Of a DNA stretch of 64,000 bases, positions 37,100-49,120 are shown one piece after another. The DNA lies in assembly GCA_025200525.1 (NCBI GenBank), contig CM045763.1, positions 157,238,246 to 157,302,245 on the forward strand. The letters run 5' to 3'. Position 1 is the stretch's first letter. Each line of letters opens with the position of its first letter. The notes under the pieces were generated by a model. It was not told the origin of the DNA, made no database searches, and saw only the letters and a list, made by a program, of their open reading frames with translations. Source of the DNA: Camellia lanceoleosa (Eukaryota > Streptophyta > Magnoliopsida > Ericales > Theaceae). The position numbers were made by a program, and so were the translations under genes.

Positions 37100-37400
37100 C
37101 TCCTCGCCTCAAGTTCAAGTCTTTACGTGAAAGCAGATACAGACTTTATGATCCGAGAACACCTCGAATCTCTCACCATAAAGGTAGTGCCTCCAGTTTT
37201 CAAGGCAAAAATCACGGCCGCTAACTCTAGGTCGGTGTGTAGGGTAGTTCTTCTCGTGTATTTTTAATCGGCGTGAGCCATAAGCTACCACTTTCCCTCC
37301 TGCATCAACACACAACCCAAACCCTCTCGTGAGGCATCACAATAGGCGCATAACCCAACCCTCTCTCGGAATAATCAAGACCGGGCGGTGGTCAATCTAA
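37100..37400 (-). pseudogene. RNase H, element 3 (broken)
   Basis: Minus-strand frames show [20 protein letters not shown] and [18 protein letters not shown], the middle of a gypsy RNase H. Small frame changes lie on either side; the segment TDLELAAVIFALK is displaced into another frame. The catalytic region before it (YCDASREGLG type) is readable near 37325-37350 only with shifts. Confidence 0.8.
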
Positions 37401-38330
37401 CTTTCAACTCTGAAACGACTTTTCACAAGTCTCACTCCATACAAATTTGACTCCTGGCGAGTCAACCTAGTCAACGAAGCTAACACGGAGAAATCTTTCA
37501 CAAATCGGCGGTAGTACCCAGCTAATCGAGCTGCGGATCTCAAACACACTCTTAGGTGCCCAATCTTGCCTTGCCTCGGTCTTGGATGTATCAGCAGACA
37601 CCCTTCCCGGAAACTACATGGCCTAAGAACTTGACTTCTCTTAGCGAACTCGCACTTCCCAAACTTGGCATACTGACCTATGGGCTCTAAGCAATTCAAG
37701 CACCACTCTCAAGTGTTCCTCGTGCTCTTGCTCGAGGGTGAATAGATAAGAATATCATCCACAAAACGACCACAAACGATCCAAGAATTCCGGAAGATCC
37801 GGTTCATCAAGTCCATAAAGGCGGTGCATTAGTGAGCCCAAATGGCATCACTAGAAACTCATAATGGCCATACTGCGTCACGGAATGCCAGTCTTGAATA
37901 TCCCCTCTCGACCCTCAACGGTGGTAACCCGATCTCAAGTCTATCTTAGAGAAACAACGGGAACCCTTCAACCGGTCAAACAAGTCATCTATACGGGCAT
38001 AGGGTACTTATTCTTAATCGTAGTCGATTCAACTTCCGTGTCGATACACAACCTCAAGGCACCGTCTTTCTTTTTTAGCAAAGAGGGCGGTGCTCCCCGG
38101 CGATACACTAGGGCGACGAAGCCCTTATCTAGCAATTCTTGAGTGAACTTTCAACTCAATCAACTCTGGGTGCAAAACGATAAGGTGCCATAGAAATCGG
38201 CGCCGTCTGCACTAAATCAATAGAGAACTCGTCTCTCGGTGGGGTGGCAAATCAATAAGATCCTCGGGAAAGACATCTGCGTATTCACAAACTACCCTCG
38301 GCAACTCAATCGGGTCTCATCACACTCACC
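37401..38330 (-). pseudogene. Reverse transcriptase, element 3 (broken)
   Basis: The stretch aligns throughout with the RT of element 1 at the nucleotide level. Examples are the segment encoding the DDILIY active site near 37745-37770, the MPFGLT region near 37840-37855, the KIDLRSGY region near 37930-37945 and the KYAKFGKCEF region near 37645-37690. Many one- to three-base losses break the frame, several of them in CG-rich contexts. No frame longer than about 100 codons survives. Confidence 0.8.
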
Positions 38331-38397
38331 ATTCTCAAAACTAGCAAGTAAACTACTAAGCTCATTCGCGCCATGGACCGCACCTAATGGCACAATA

Positions 38398-38763
38398 CTA
38401 CCAACCCGGTCTCCTAAAAAGTGGAAAAACTCCCGTTCCATCAGACAGTAACCCTCTGGCGGTAGCAATCAATAACCGCCGGTATGGCGATAACTCCATA
38501 CCCAAAATAACATCAAAGCCCTTCATGGGCATAACTACAAATGGAAAAGGTAGTCGATGATCGTCGCCTTCTATATCACAACCTCTACATCCGTGCCTCA
38601 AAATTAACTCACCCCCAATAGGTGACACAACGCAAATAGGAGATGCTAAAAGTGCTAACTCCAGTTCCAACACAGATGCAAATGCAGCAGATACAAAAGA
38701 ATGAGATGCACCCGTGTCAATCAACACTCTAGCAACCGACCAAAAACAAAAGGTACCTCTCAC
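38398..38763 (-). pseudogene. Retropepsin-type protease, element 3
   Basis: The 121-codon minus-strand frame contains VARVLIDTGASHSFVSAAFA with the catalytic DTG intact. It also has the second conserved stretch FDVILGMELSPYRR, where the usual GMDWL is altered. It lies between gag and RT, as expected for cutting the polyprotein. It loses frame on both sides. Confidence 0.85.
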
Positions 38764-38989
38764 ATCGATGGAGCCAGATTAGGTCCTCATGTAACAAAGA
38801 TACACGCTACAGAGGCCCTCGATCTACTGCCGCCTCTGAGCATAGGATCACAGACTGACTGGACGACGAAGCCCTCGGATTGGCCCTCGAGGCTGCGACA
38901 GACCGAGCTGGCTTGAAATCCTCAGATCTGTCTAGAACCAGACGCCTCTGGTGGCACTCAACCGTGGGCAATACCTCTTCATGTGCCCG

Positions 38990-39960
38990 GCCGTCCACAC
39001 TGGTAACACGATACGTGCCGCCGCTCAACTCGACTCAGTGGTCCGGCCGAAAGCGACTCTCGCCTTCAATTGGGCAACGAAGCCTTGTGACCCGTGGCCA
39101 CACTTGTAACAGAACTCTCCCCGACCGCCTCCCGAGCTCTGACTCAGATCTTGGGAAAGTCGACTGGCCAAACCACTGGGACGGCCGAGGGTTATAACCC
39201 TTCGCCTCCTACCATCACTCTGTCCTCTTGGCCCCTCTTGGAGCCCCCATGTTTCTCTTCTTCTCCTCGCATCATCAACTCCATATGAGCCGAAAGATCC
39301 ACCAAATGCCCAGACTCTCGAATGTAAGGTCCACCAACTTTCAACTTGAGGTCCCACCTCAACTTCCGCTCAAACTCATAGCAACGGCGCCTCTGTCGCC
39401 ACAAGTTCAGTGCAAACCTCGACAAGCTAGTAAATGTAGCCTCAAACTCGCCACGCACAAACCATCCCGCTTAAGCTTGGTAACCGATCCCTTAGTCTCT
39501 CTCTAGCCATCATGATAAAACCTCTCTGGAAAGCATTCACAAACGCCCCAAGTACCACCCACACGAACTTTCTCATATTTCCACCATTGACCAAGATCTC
39601 CTTCACCGAAGGATGCCAAGGTCACTTTCAATGCTCGTCCTCAATGCCTAGCATTTTAACGCTTTTACTCATCTGTTTCTAGCCACTGTCGCCTTCAATG
39701 GCTCCTTAGGATCCCGAACAAACTCCTCGGGTTAGACCGAAGAACTCCCTCTTCAAGAAAGAAGGTCCCGCCTCGGTTCGATTTCGCCTCGAGAATACCT
39801 AAGGCCCTCGCTATCTCTCGGGCCAAGGCACCCATAGCTCGGCCGACCCACCGGCTCGCCACATTGGCTCGACCAACCCCTTCTGAACCGCCGAATCTCA
39901 TCCGTAATGGCACTTCGTCTTCTAGGCCTACCACGCCTACCACCTCTTGCTCGTCGACAT
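38990..39960 (-). pseudogene. gag: gag of element 3 (broken)
   Basis: The ATG at 39960 begins MSTSKRW and stops at once. A one-base shift would open a basic Arg/Gly-rich N-terminus as in element 1. Further in, minus-strand frames read GALAREIARALGILEAKSNR, then EFEATFTSLSRFALNLW and RRCYEFERKLRWDLKLKVGG (about 39290-39450), which are gag core segments. A single zinc-knuckle-like CYKCGHGSQGFVAQ occurs near 39090. At least four frame changes are needed. Confidence 0.8.
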
Positions 39961-40345
39961 CCTAATAAAGGTAACCCAAAACATTAGCACATTTATAAAC
40001 GTGCCAAAACTAGACACTCATGTCCTAATACATGGATAATCAGTAATTCATTCCACGTAAGCACATAAACACATAAGCACTTCATTTCATTTCCGGATGA
40101 TGATAGCCCCAAGGCGTTACTAGAGTACCTGGGTTAGAAACAAAGATTGATCAAGTGCCTTTCCAACGGACTCTCAGAAACCCAAAGATCCAGTCAACAT
40201 CCTAGAAACTAAATCCCATACCCAAATAATCACATAAGCATGTTATCACATAAGCATATATCGATACACCTAAGTCTCTATCAAGCGAGACAAACCCATT
40301 GTGATTCTAATCACTTCCCACGCATCCAAGGTATTGAACCCAGAT

Positions 40346-40356
40346 GCTCGATACCA
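40346..40356 (-). other. Primer binding site of element 3 (one base short)
   Basis: On the minus strand TGGTATCGAGC lies three bases inside the 5' LTR. Elements 1 and 2 have TGGTATCAGAGC, so one A is missing from the tRNA-Met complement. Confidence 0.85.
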
Positions 40357-40359
40357 AGT

Positions 40360-42156
40360 TGTAACGCCTCAAAATAATGATATTAAACCAACAATATTAA
40401 CATGCTATGATATATAAAAGATCCACGCCCTTCCATTCATCGAGTGCTATTACAAAAGGTATTACATGTTAACAACAAAGCAAATGCCCTACTAAGCATA
40501 ACTTTTCCAAGTTAACACTTGGTTACAAGAAAGTAGAGTGCTAACTCATTTACACATTAAGCCCTAGGCTTGAATTTACATGTAACACCGCAAAAGGAAG
40601 GACAACCAAAAGTCCGTCCGCCACTAGCCTCCCAAGCTAAGTCCTTGGAGGTGGCATGCTACCAAGACTAAAATGATGTTCCCATATAGGGTGAGCCACA
40701 CCAAAGAGAAATATACTAAGCCGCTTATAAATAATGACTAAAAGATTAACAATTGATAGATGGTCAATTCTTTTACATTCTTTCATCACTTCAACAAATA
40801 TAAACAAAACAGCTTACATTCATACTTTCCATGACAAGCATACATGCTCGCTAATATATTTCTAGATAAGCATACATGCTCTATCTACTGAGTTCATCCC
40901 TATCTCCTCCGAACATCGGTTTAGAGGTCCATCCCTATCTTCCCTAAACCATGAGTACATCCCCTATCTCCTCCAACACAACACAATGCATATATATCAC
41001 AATTATACACATCACATATCAATACATAAAATCAATGTATTCTTTCCATCGTCATAACCCATGACCCAATTCTATTTCAACTTCTCATTTTCCACAATTA
41101 ATTATTCACATTAATTAATCAATGTAATTAGGACGTTTCCATAATTAACATTACAACCCTTAGGTTCCAATTTCACTAATGTTTCAACATTAATTCCATG
41201 TTTCTATACCAAACATGCTTCTAGGTTTATTATAGACAAAACCCCAAACTTTTATAAAATTACACAATGGCCCAAAGTTTCCCAAAATTACACAACAACT
41301 ACCAACATATCAAAATGCTAAAATTCAAAGACAAAATCCATAAAGAGGAGTAGGATATCCCTACCTCAAAGTTTGAGCTCAAAAGGAGATGAAGACCCAA
41401 CGCCCAACTTGCTCCAAAACCGAATATTTTCAGATTATATCGAAGCCCAAGTCACCCTCTACCCTTTTAACAAAGCACTTAGGGAAGATTCACCCTCTAG
41501 GGAGATGATTTCTTAGAGAGAAGGCAAGTCTAGAGAGAGAGGCTCTAAGATTTAGGGTTTTAAAAAGTAAAAGCTTCAAAAAAAGTGAAGTTTAGATCGC
41601 TGGCTGCGAACTGATATAAACAGGCTCGCTCGAGCGAAGACTTGGTCGCTCGAGCGACTGCATTACGTAAAATCGTAGCTCGAGCCAAGAAGGTCTCGCT
41701 CGAGCCAACATCCTAGAAGCTCGCTCGGCGAAGAAAAGCTCGCCGAGCCAGAGCTCGACCCTTCAGTTCGCGCAACTAGGACGACGCTGAAGCGACTAAC
41801 CGCTTCGCTTCGGCGAAGATCGAACCAGATCGCTCGGCGAAGAATCACCGCTCGAGCGAAATCATGGTGTTCAGTGTCACCAGACGCTAGCCGCCGCTCA
41901 GCGAAGCCGCCTGCTCGACCCACCGACATTAAAACTCAACGCCGCTCGGCGACCAACTCCTCGCCGGCGAAGGACAAAAATTTCGGCAAAGAACCCTTGG
42001 CTCCCGAATACAACCAACTCAAACAAACACCCAACACATCCTATAACTCAAATACAATATATGAAAGGACGTAAACAGGACAACAATCCACTACCAACAT
42101 CCACGGACACACGTCCGGATCACTATACAACAAGGGGTAAACCCGGGATCGCTATA
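40360..42156 (-). repeat. 5' LTR of element 3
   Basis: The LTR is 1797 bp with the same ends as 33289-35073. AT-rich blocks differ from the partner at roughly 2% of sites by eye. The CG-rich palindrome block at 41620-41970 differs much more, mainly by short indels. Confidence 0.92.
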
Positions 42157-42161
42157 GTCCC
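42157..42161. repeat. Target-site duplication GTCCC (right)
   Basis: This second copy flanks the nested element. Gag of element 2 resumes directly after it. Confidence 0.95.
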
Positions 42162-42416
42162 CCTCATTGCGAGCTAGAGCATCTTGCCCCGCTCTCACAA
42201 CCTCGCGTATGACTTCCTCGCCGACAGCCGATGCTGTAACGACAAGTGCTAGGGGAACCGCGATGCCCCAACCGACACTTCTATTACCCATCCATCCTCT
42301 ATTTCCTCATGTAGACATCCTATAAAATTCAAAAACAAAATCAACTAAGTGCACGACACAATAGCCTCCCCGAGGCACACACCCTCACCACCACGACCTT
42401 GAACTCTTCCCGACAT
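42162..42416 (-). pseudogene. gag: gag of element 2, N-terminal part
   Basis: ATG at 42416 opens MSGRVQGRGGEG, the basic start typical of this gag group; element 1 starts MSRRGQTRGGRGG. The frame closes early, and the sequence is cut at 42161 by the nested element. The remainder of gag is at 32481-33283. Confidence 0.8.
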
Positions 42417-42834
42417 CCTAACTAAGGAACAAGATAGATAAATTGGTACAAAATTTCCAAATGTACTCATAGCTCGCCTCACACGTAAAACTAATACAAT
42501 TATATGTATATTCCAGCACATAAGCAATCCAATTCACTCCACATAAGCACGTAGTTCTATAAGCACATACGAATTATCCTTTAGTGATGAGATTTGTCCC
42601 ATCAGAAACCAAGAATTCTTAGCAGAATGAGTGTTGATCAGGTACCCTTCTAATAAGACCTCAAGGAATCTAATAGGCGCAAATAACATCCCAAAAGTCT
42701 AATCCCATACCCACATAGTCACATAAGCATGCTATTACATAATCACATAAACAAAACATTTCCAAATCATGCAAAATGAACCCATTATGGTATAACAACC
42801 ACACCCCGCGAGCCCCAAGTATTCAAACCTGGTA
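42417..42834 (-). other. Leader of element 2 between PBS and gag
   Basis: About 420 bp of AT-rich, non-coding sequence. It is collinear with the leader of element 1 at 15438-15853. It may hold the RNA packaging signal, but I see no distinctive motif. Confidence 0.7.
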
Positions 42835-42846
42835 GCTCTGATACCA
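42835..42846 (-). other. Primer binding site of element 2
   Basis: TGGTATCAGAGC on the minus strand, three bases inside the 5' LTR, complementary to initiator tRNA-Met. Confidence 0.95.
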
Positions 42847-42849
42847 AGT

Positions 42850-45252
42850 TGTAACGTCCCGAAAATAATACAACATGAACCACCCACATTAATCAACATT
42901 CACCCAATAAATAATGTCATAACTCCAACCTTTACATAATATACCATCAATGTTTATACATTCAAGAATATAGAGATACATAAATCTACAACATGTGAAG
43001 CATCTAATCTCAACACAAATAAAATGCCCCTAAGGGCTTACATCTTCCAAGGCAATAGCCCGGTTACACCAAAATGGTCTCTCGGACCCATACACATTAG
43101 CCCTTGGCTTACAAAAATATCACAACAATTGGAAGAGAAAAACTACTCTTTATCAAAACATATCCACGCCCTTAGCCTGGCGGAACCACCACATCTTAAC
43201 CTGTACCAAATCCCATAGGGGTGAGCATAATGCCCAGTAGAGAATTCTAACAAAGTATATACAGTTATGCAATTCTCAATCGAAATAATGCAAATGCCAA
43301 TGCTATGCCATGCTCCTTTAAAGAAATTTCATTTCATGTTTTTCTTAAAGATTTCCATTTTTCAACAAAAGCTTGCAATCTCATCACATTTCCAAAGCTT
43401 CCAATTTTAATCAACCGGGGCGGTAAATACGACACTGGTAATCCCTAGGCTGATGTCTGCAAGTAGGCTCTACAAGCACTACCAAATTGTCATTTTTACC
43501 GGGATTAACCGGAAGGCTCGACACCTATCCGTGCGGTTTTCTGGTCTTTCACCAAGGACACTCAGGCCAACTTATCAAATCATCTACACCCCCTATCCGG
43601 ACTTACCACCGTATTTACCCCATACACATTGCCATAGTTCTTAAATACAACATCACTTTTCTTTCATGAAATAAATATCTTCAATCAGAATTTACAATGC
43701 AAAAATAATAATTGAATGCATATGCAATGCAATGATTTCTCATAACTCATAACTCATAACATTTCCCATTTCCAGGTCTTCACAACAATGTCAACAATCA
43801 CATTCTCCATTTCCTCCTTTCATTACTCTTTCCTAAGATAACCGTGTGTCTTCAGTACACAACATCAATTTTTTCATCAATTTAACCTTCTCAAGCCACA
43901 TATGAGGTTTTCAAATACTAACCTCCACCATTCAAAATTTCCACAATCCATTATGCACAACAATTACCATTTCTCAATTAAATATTTTTCATGCATCTAA
44001 CAACAACTTTAAGAAAATAAATCCTCCATTTTAACATAAGAAAAGAAGTTAATCCCCAGATCTTTCATGTTTTCAAAAACCCCAATTTTCTAGGTTTTCA
44101 CAAGAAAAACTCAACATTGTTTATCTCTTTTATAAAATCTAATCATACCCTTCAATCTCAACTCATGTTGTCCAAAATTTCAAGAAAATCTCTAAAGGAA
44201 CACAAGGTAGAGTTTGTTTTACAAAAAAATCATCAATCCCTTGAGTCACCAAACCCATTTTCGAAATTTCAAGGAGAGTTACAAAATCAACTAAAACTTA
44301 CACAAATATATATACCTCAAAGGAAAGCCCTCTAGGATTTATAAAGGAATTGGGATACAACCCACATTTAAAACATCTTTACATTTTCAAAACACAAGAT
44401 TGAAATCAACAAGGAACTATATGAAAACTCTTAAAACCAACATAAAGGTAGCAAAACTTGTATATATAACTCAAGAATGTCCCTACCTCAAGCTTGGAAG
44501 AGAAGACGCAAAAAGGTTGAAACCCCAAAGTTGTAAACCAACTTCTACTTGGATCAAAACGAAGCTCTTGATGAGATTTACAATCTTTCTCAAAGGAGCA
44601 AGGCAAGAAAATGCTTCCAAGAGAGTAGATCTAAAGATTTTGAGTGAAAAGTGCTTTTTGAGAAAGATAGAGAGAGTCTCACGGTTTTAGAGGGAGAAAA
44701 GAGAAAAGAAATAAAGAAATAGGTTGAGTGGAAGCCTATTTATAATACTAGGTCAAAGTAAAATAAAGTCCCAAAGTCAACCCAAAAAGATAAAGTCAAA
44801 ATCTCCAAAAAGTAGAACCAAAAACCGTACAGAAATCTGAAAAAAAATCTGCAGGGGTCGACCCATTCAACACAGGGGTCGACCCTATGAACAAACTTAT
44901 GTTTGACAGCATGCAAGAGGGTAGACACTTCCCAGACTGGTGTCTACCCCAATTTTCAGCAAGCAAACTTCAGAAACAAAGGGTAGACACTTTCCAGACT
45001 GGTGTCGACCCCTGTGACCAACAACGAAAAGATGGTGTCGACACCTCCAAAACCGGTGTCGACCCCAGAATAAGATTTTTAAGTTTTCAAACAACTTTTC
45101 AACGTAAAGAAGCGTGAACGGACAATCCTAACAAGTTTAAATCAATTTTCACTCATCCAAAACCAAGATACCACAACTCTAAAGATTCCCAAAACCAAAC
45201 AAATGATTCAAATATACTTCCCAAAAGTTTTAAAAAGGGTGCAAGTGCTACA
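42850..45252 (-). repeat. 5' LTR of element 2
   Basis: The LTR is 2403 bp and nearly identical to 26521-28929. It contains the TATA box at 44736-44744 and the GTCGAC palindrome cluster at about 44854-45066. Confidence 0.95.
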
Positions 45253-45257
45253 AATGT
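45253..45257. repeat. Target-site duplication AATGT (right)
   Basis: Second copy of AATGT. The minisatellite of array unit 10 resumes here. Confidence 0.95.
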
Positions 45258-46105
45258 GTTGCTACTTTCCCATTTGATTTTAATTTTCCAGTTGATTTTG
45301 TTTGTCCAGTGTTACTACTTTCCCGTTTACTACTTTTCTACTTTCTCATTTGATTTTGTTTTTCCAATTGATTTTGTTTGTCCAATCTTACTACTTTTCT
45401 TTTTACTACTTTCCTACTTTCCCATTTGATTTTGTTTTTCTAGTGTTACTACTTTCCCATTTACTACTTTCCTACTTTCCATTTGATTTTCTTTTTCCAG
45501 TGTTACTACTTTCCCGTAAAGTGTTACTACTTTCCTATTTACTACTTTCCCATTTGATTTTGTTTTTCCAGTGTTACTGCTTTTCCATTTGATTTTTTTT
45601 CTCTCTAGCCGTTTACTACTTTCCCATTTGATTTTGATTTTGTTTTTCCATTGTTACTACTTTCCCGTTTACTACTCCATTAATTTGTAATGGAAAATAC
45701 AAACACGACAAATTTTTGAAATTCCTCAAAGAGGATCAAACTAGAGAAGGAATGAATTTTGTAAAATATTTTTATTTTTCAATTTCCTTTACTTGATTTA
45801 TTCCAGAATTATAATAAAAATATTACATTATTAGTCGTTTGTTTTACTTCTTCACCTTAAAGAATAATAATATTACAATGTTAGTTGGTTGCCTTCTTTG
45901 TACATCTTTTAATTACAAAATGGTTTCTACCCACATACACATAACTAAAGTGAATCAACCTTGTGAATTATATAATTAATAGTAATAAGTTCAACCATAT
46001 GATATGGACTGCAATTATCTTATGTTGTTGTTCCAGCCTACTTTCTAAATTTTAATACTTAAATAAAAATATAAATGCCCCTCATACATTTGAAGGACAT
46101 GGAGT
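45253..46105 (+). repeat. Array unit 10, right part
   Basis: It begins with the second copy of the AATGT duplication (45253-45257), then minisatellite to about 45680, then the conserved AT-rich tail. Confidence 0.9.
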
Positions 46106-47813
46106 CCGATTACACGCCTAATCCGACTTATCAAATTTAAACCAAACTATATCCACACTTTCAAATATAAGCACTAAACATTAATGGAAAATAAGAAAAT
46201 GGTTCAAAAAGTAAAACAAATATAAAATCTACAAACCAAAAAAAACATAAAAATAAAATAAACATAAATATGAGAAAAATTACCACGTGCAAAGCACGTG
46301 GACTTCCGCTAGTATATATAAAAGATGATTAATACTTTCAATTGAATATTAACAATAAGAATTGAATATATACAATCATAAATAAGGACTAAAAAAACTA
46401 ATGAACCCAGAGTAAGTGGAGGTATTCAAATTTTAAAAAAAAAAATGAATAGGGATTTATTTATCATGTTACTTAGCATGACCGCGAGCAGCACAAAGAA
46501 GACAATCATAAACCAAACTCTAGGATTGAAATTCTGGCGTCGTACAAAGAGGTGTTCGATAATTTTAGACCCCAATGCGCTCACTGCTGGTTTCACAACG
46601 TAATTAATGAAAACTTCCTTCGCAGAACTGGCTTGAGCTTCCAAGTTGAAGGGAGGAGAATACACTAGCCTATATAGACGAATTACCAAAAGTTGTTGAA
46701 GGGGGAGAATACACTGGCCTATATATAGATGAATTATTACTTTATTACTACTTTCCCATTTGATTTTGTTTTTCCAGTGTTACTACTTTCCCGTTTACTA
46801 CTTTCCCATTTGATTTTTTTTTTAAAATTGATTTTGCTTTTCCAGTGTTACTATTTTCAAAGTGTTACTACTTTCCCGTTTACTACTTTCCTACTTTCCC
46901 ATTTGACTTTGTTTTTCCTGTTGATTTTGTTTTTCCAGTGTTTCTCCTTTCAAGGTGTTACTACTTTCCCGTTTACTACTTTCTTATTTTCCAATTTGAT
47001 TTTGTTTTTCCAGTGTTACTACTTTCAAAGTGTTACTACTTTTTCATAAAGTGTTACTACTTTCCTGTTTACTGCTTTCCCATTTGATTTTATTTTTCCA
47101 GTGTTGCTACTTTTCCATTTGATTCTATTTTTCTAGTTGTTTACTAGTTTCCCATTTGATTTTTTTTTTCCCGACTGATTTTGTTTTTCCAATGTTACTA
47201 CTTTCCCATTTACTACTTTCCTACTTTGCCATTTGATTTTGTTTTTCCAGTGTTACTACTTTCCAAGTGTTACTACTTCCCCGTAAAGTGTTACTACTTT
47301 CTTGTTTACTATTTTCCCATTTGATTTTGATTTTGATTTTCCAGTTGATTTTGTTTTTTTAGTGTTACTACTTTCGTGTTTACTACTTTATTAATATGAA
47401 ATGGAAAATACAAACACAACAAATTTTCGAAATTCCTCAAAGAGGATCAAACTAGAGAAGGAATAAATTTTGTAAAATATTCTTATCTTTCAATTTCCTT
47501 TACTTGATTTATTCCAAAATTATAATTAAAATATTACATTATTAGTTGAATGTTTTACTTCACCTTAAATAATAATAATATTACAATGTTAGTTGGGTGC
47601 TTTATTTGTACATCTTTTAATTACAAAATGGTTTCTACATACATACACATAACTAAAGTGAATCAACCTGGTGAATTATATATTTAATAGTAATAAGTCC
47701 AACCATATGATATGGACTACATTTATCTTATGTTATTGTTTCGACCTACTTTCTAAATTTTAATACTTAAAGAAAAATATAAATGTCCCTCATACATTTG
47801 AAGGACATGGAGT
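46106..47813 (+). repeat. Array unit 11
   Basis: A unit of 1708 bp. The stem is one pair longer than in the left part of the array: CCACGTGCAAAGCACGTGG at 46283-46301, with CTAGT at 46309-46313. The minisatellite is at about 46737-47390. Units 10-13 share the AAA loop, against GAA in units 1-9, so the array has two subfamilies. Confidence 0.9.
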
Positions 47814-49120
47814 CCGATTACACTCCTAGTCCGACTTATCAAATTTAAACCAAACCATATCCACACTTTCAAAGATAAGCATTAAACATTAACGGGATAA
47901 AAAAATGGTTCAAGAAGTAAAACAAATATAAAATCTGCAAACCAAAATAAATAAATGAATAAATAAACATAAGTATGAGAAAAATTACCACGTGCAAAGC
48001 ACGTGGACTTCCACTAGTATATATAAAAGATGATTAATACTTTCAATGGAATATTAACAATAAGAATTGAATCTATAGAATCATAAATAAGGACTAAAAA
48101 AACTAATGAACCTAGAATAAGTGGAGGTATTCAAATTTAAAAAAAAAATAAAAATGAAAAGGGATTTATTTATCATCTTACTTAGCACGATCACGAGCAG
48201 CACAAAGAAGACAATCATAGACCAAACTCTAGGATTGAAATTCTGGCGTCGCACAAAGAGGTGTTCGATAATTTCAGACCCCAATGCACTCACTGCTGGT
48301 TTCACAACGTAATTAATGAAAACTTCCTTCGCAGAACTAGCTTGAGTTTCCAAGTTGAAGAGGGAAGAATACTCTGGCCTATATATAGACGAATTACTAG
48401 AAGTTCTTAAAGGGGGAGAATACACTGGCCTATATATAGACAAATTACTACTTTATTATTACTTTCCCATTTGATTTTGTTTTTCCAGTGTTATTCCAAT
48501 GTTATTACTTTCCCAATTGATTATGTTTTTCTAGTGGCCACTATATAGACAAATTAGTAGAAGTTGTTGAAGGGGGAGAATACACTGTCCTATATATAGA
48601 TGAATTACTACATCCCCATTTGATTTTGTTTTTCTAGTGTTACTATTTTCCCGTTTACTACTTTGCCATTTGATTTTTTTTTTTTTTCCAATTGATTTTG
48701 TTTTTCCAGTGTTGCTACTTTCAAAGTGCTACTACATTCCCGTTTACTACTTTCCTACTTTCCCATTTGATTTTGTTTTTCCAGTTAATTTTGTTTTTCC
48801 AGTGTTACTACTTTTCCACTTTCCCATTTGATTTTGTTTTTCCAGTTGATTTTGTTTTTCTAGTGTTTCTACTTTCTCGTTTACTACTTTCCTACTTTCC
48901 ATTTGATTTTGTTTTTCTAGTTGATTTTATTTTTCCAATGTTACTACTTTCCCATAAAGTGTTATTACTTTCTTCTTTGCCACTTTCCCATTTGATTTTT
49001 TTTTTTTCCCGTTGTTACTACTTCTCCATTTGATTTTGTTTTTGAAGTCGTTTACTACTTTCCCATTTGATTTTCATTTTTGTTTTCTAGTGTTACTACT
49101 TTCCCGTTTACTACTTTATT
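47814..49120 (+). repeat. Array unit 12
   Basis: The hairpin is at 47988-48006 with CTAGT at 48014-48018. The minisatellite is at about 48448-49118. The usual AT-rich tail and landmark are missing at the end. A short join (TTTATTAACGGGAAATAAC) leads straight into unit 13, so about 700 bp have been deleted. Confidence 0.88.

Larger units (their letters stand above)
33289..42156 (-). mobile_element. Nested Ty3/gypsy retrotransposon (element 3)
   Basis: The element is 8868 bp on the minus strand, with LTRs 33289-35073 and 40360-42156, a PBS, gag, protease, RT, RNase H, integrase and PPT in Ty3/gypsy order. Its proteins are close relatives of element 1's (same [20 protein letters not shown] and [12 protein letters not shown] type motifs). 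Nearly every domain is frameshifted. The termini on the minus strand are TA...CA instead of TG...CA, yet the 5-bp TSD GTCCC fixes these ends. The LTR start TATAGCGATCC is shared with the fragment at 23004, so this is a second family. Confidence 0.93.
26521..45252 (-). mobile_element. Non-autonomous LTR retrotransposon (element 2), split by element 3
   Basis: The element is 18732 bp including the nested element, about 9.86 kb without it. Both LTRs begin TGTAACGTCC on the plus strand and end GTGCTACA; a 5-bp TSD flanks them. In minus-strand order it has 5' LTR, PBS, leader, gag start, [nested element 3], rest of gag, about 2.4 kb of unrecognised sequence, the last part of integrase, PPT and 3' LTR. 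Protease, RT, RNase H and the integrase core are absent. The LTRs differ by only about 15 substitutions and a few small indels that I can find over 2.4 kb. The copy is therefore young, and its protein-poor body must have been moved by enzymes of another element. Confidence 0.92.

Noticed and set aside
39228..39506. Plus-strand frame over gag of element 3
   Set aside because: It is antisense to readable gag segments on the minus strand.
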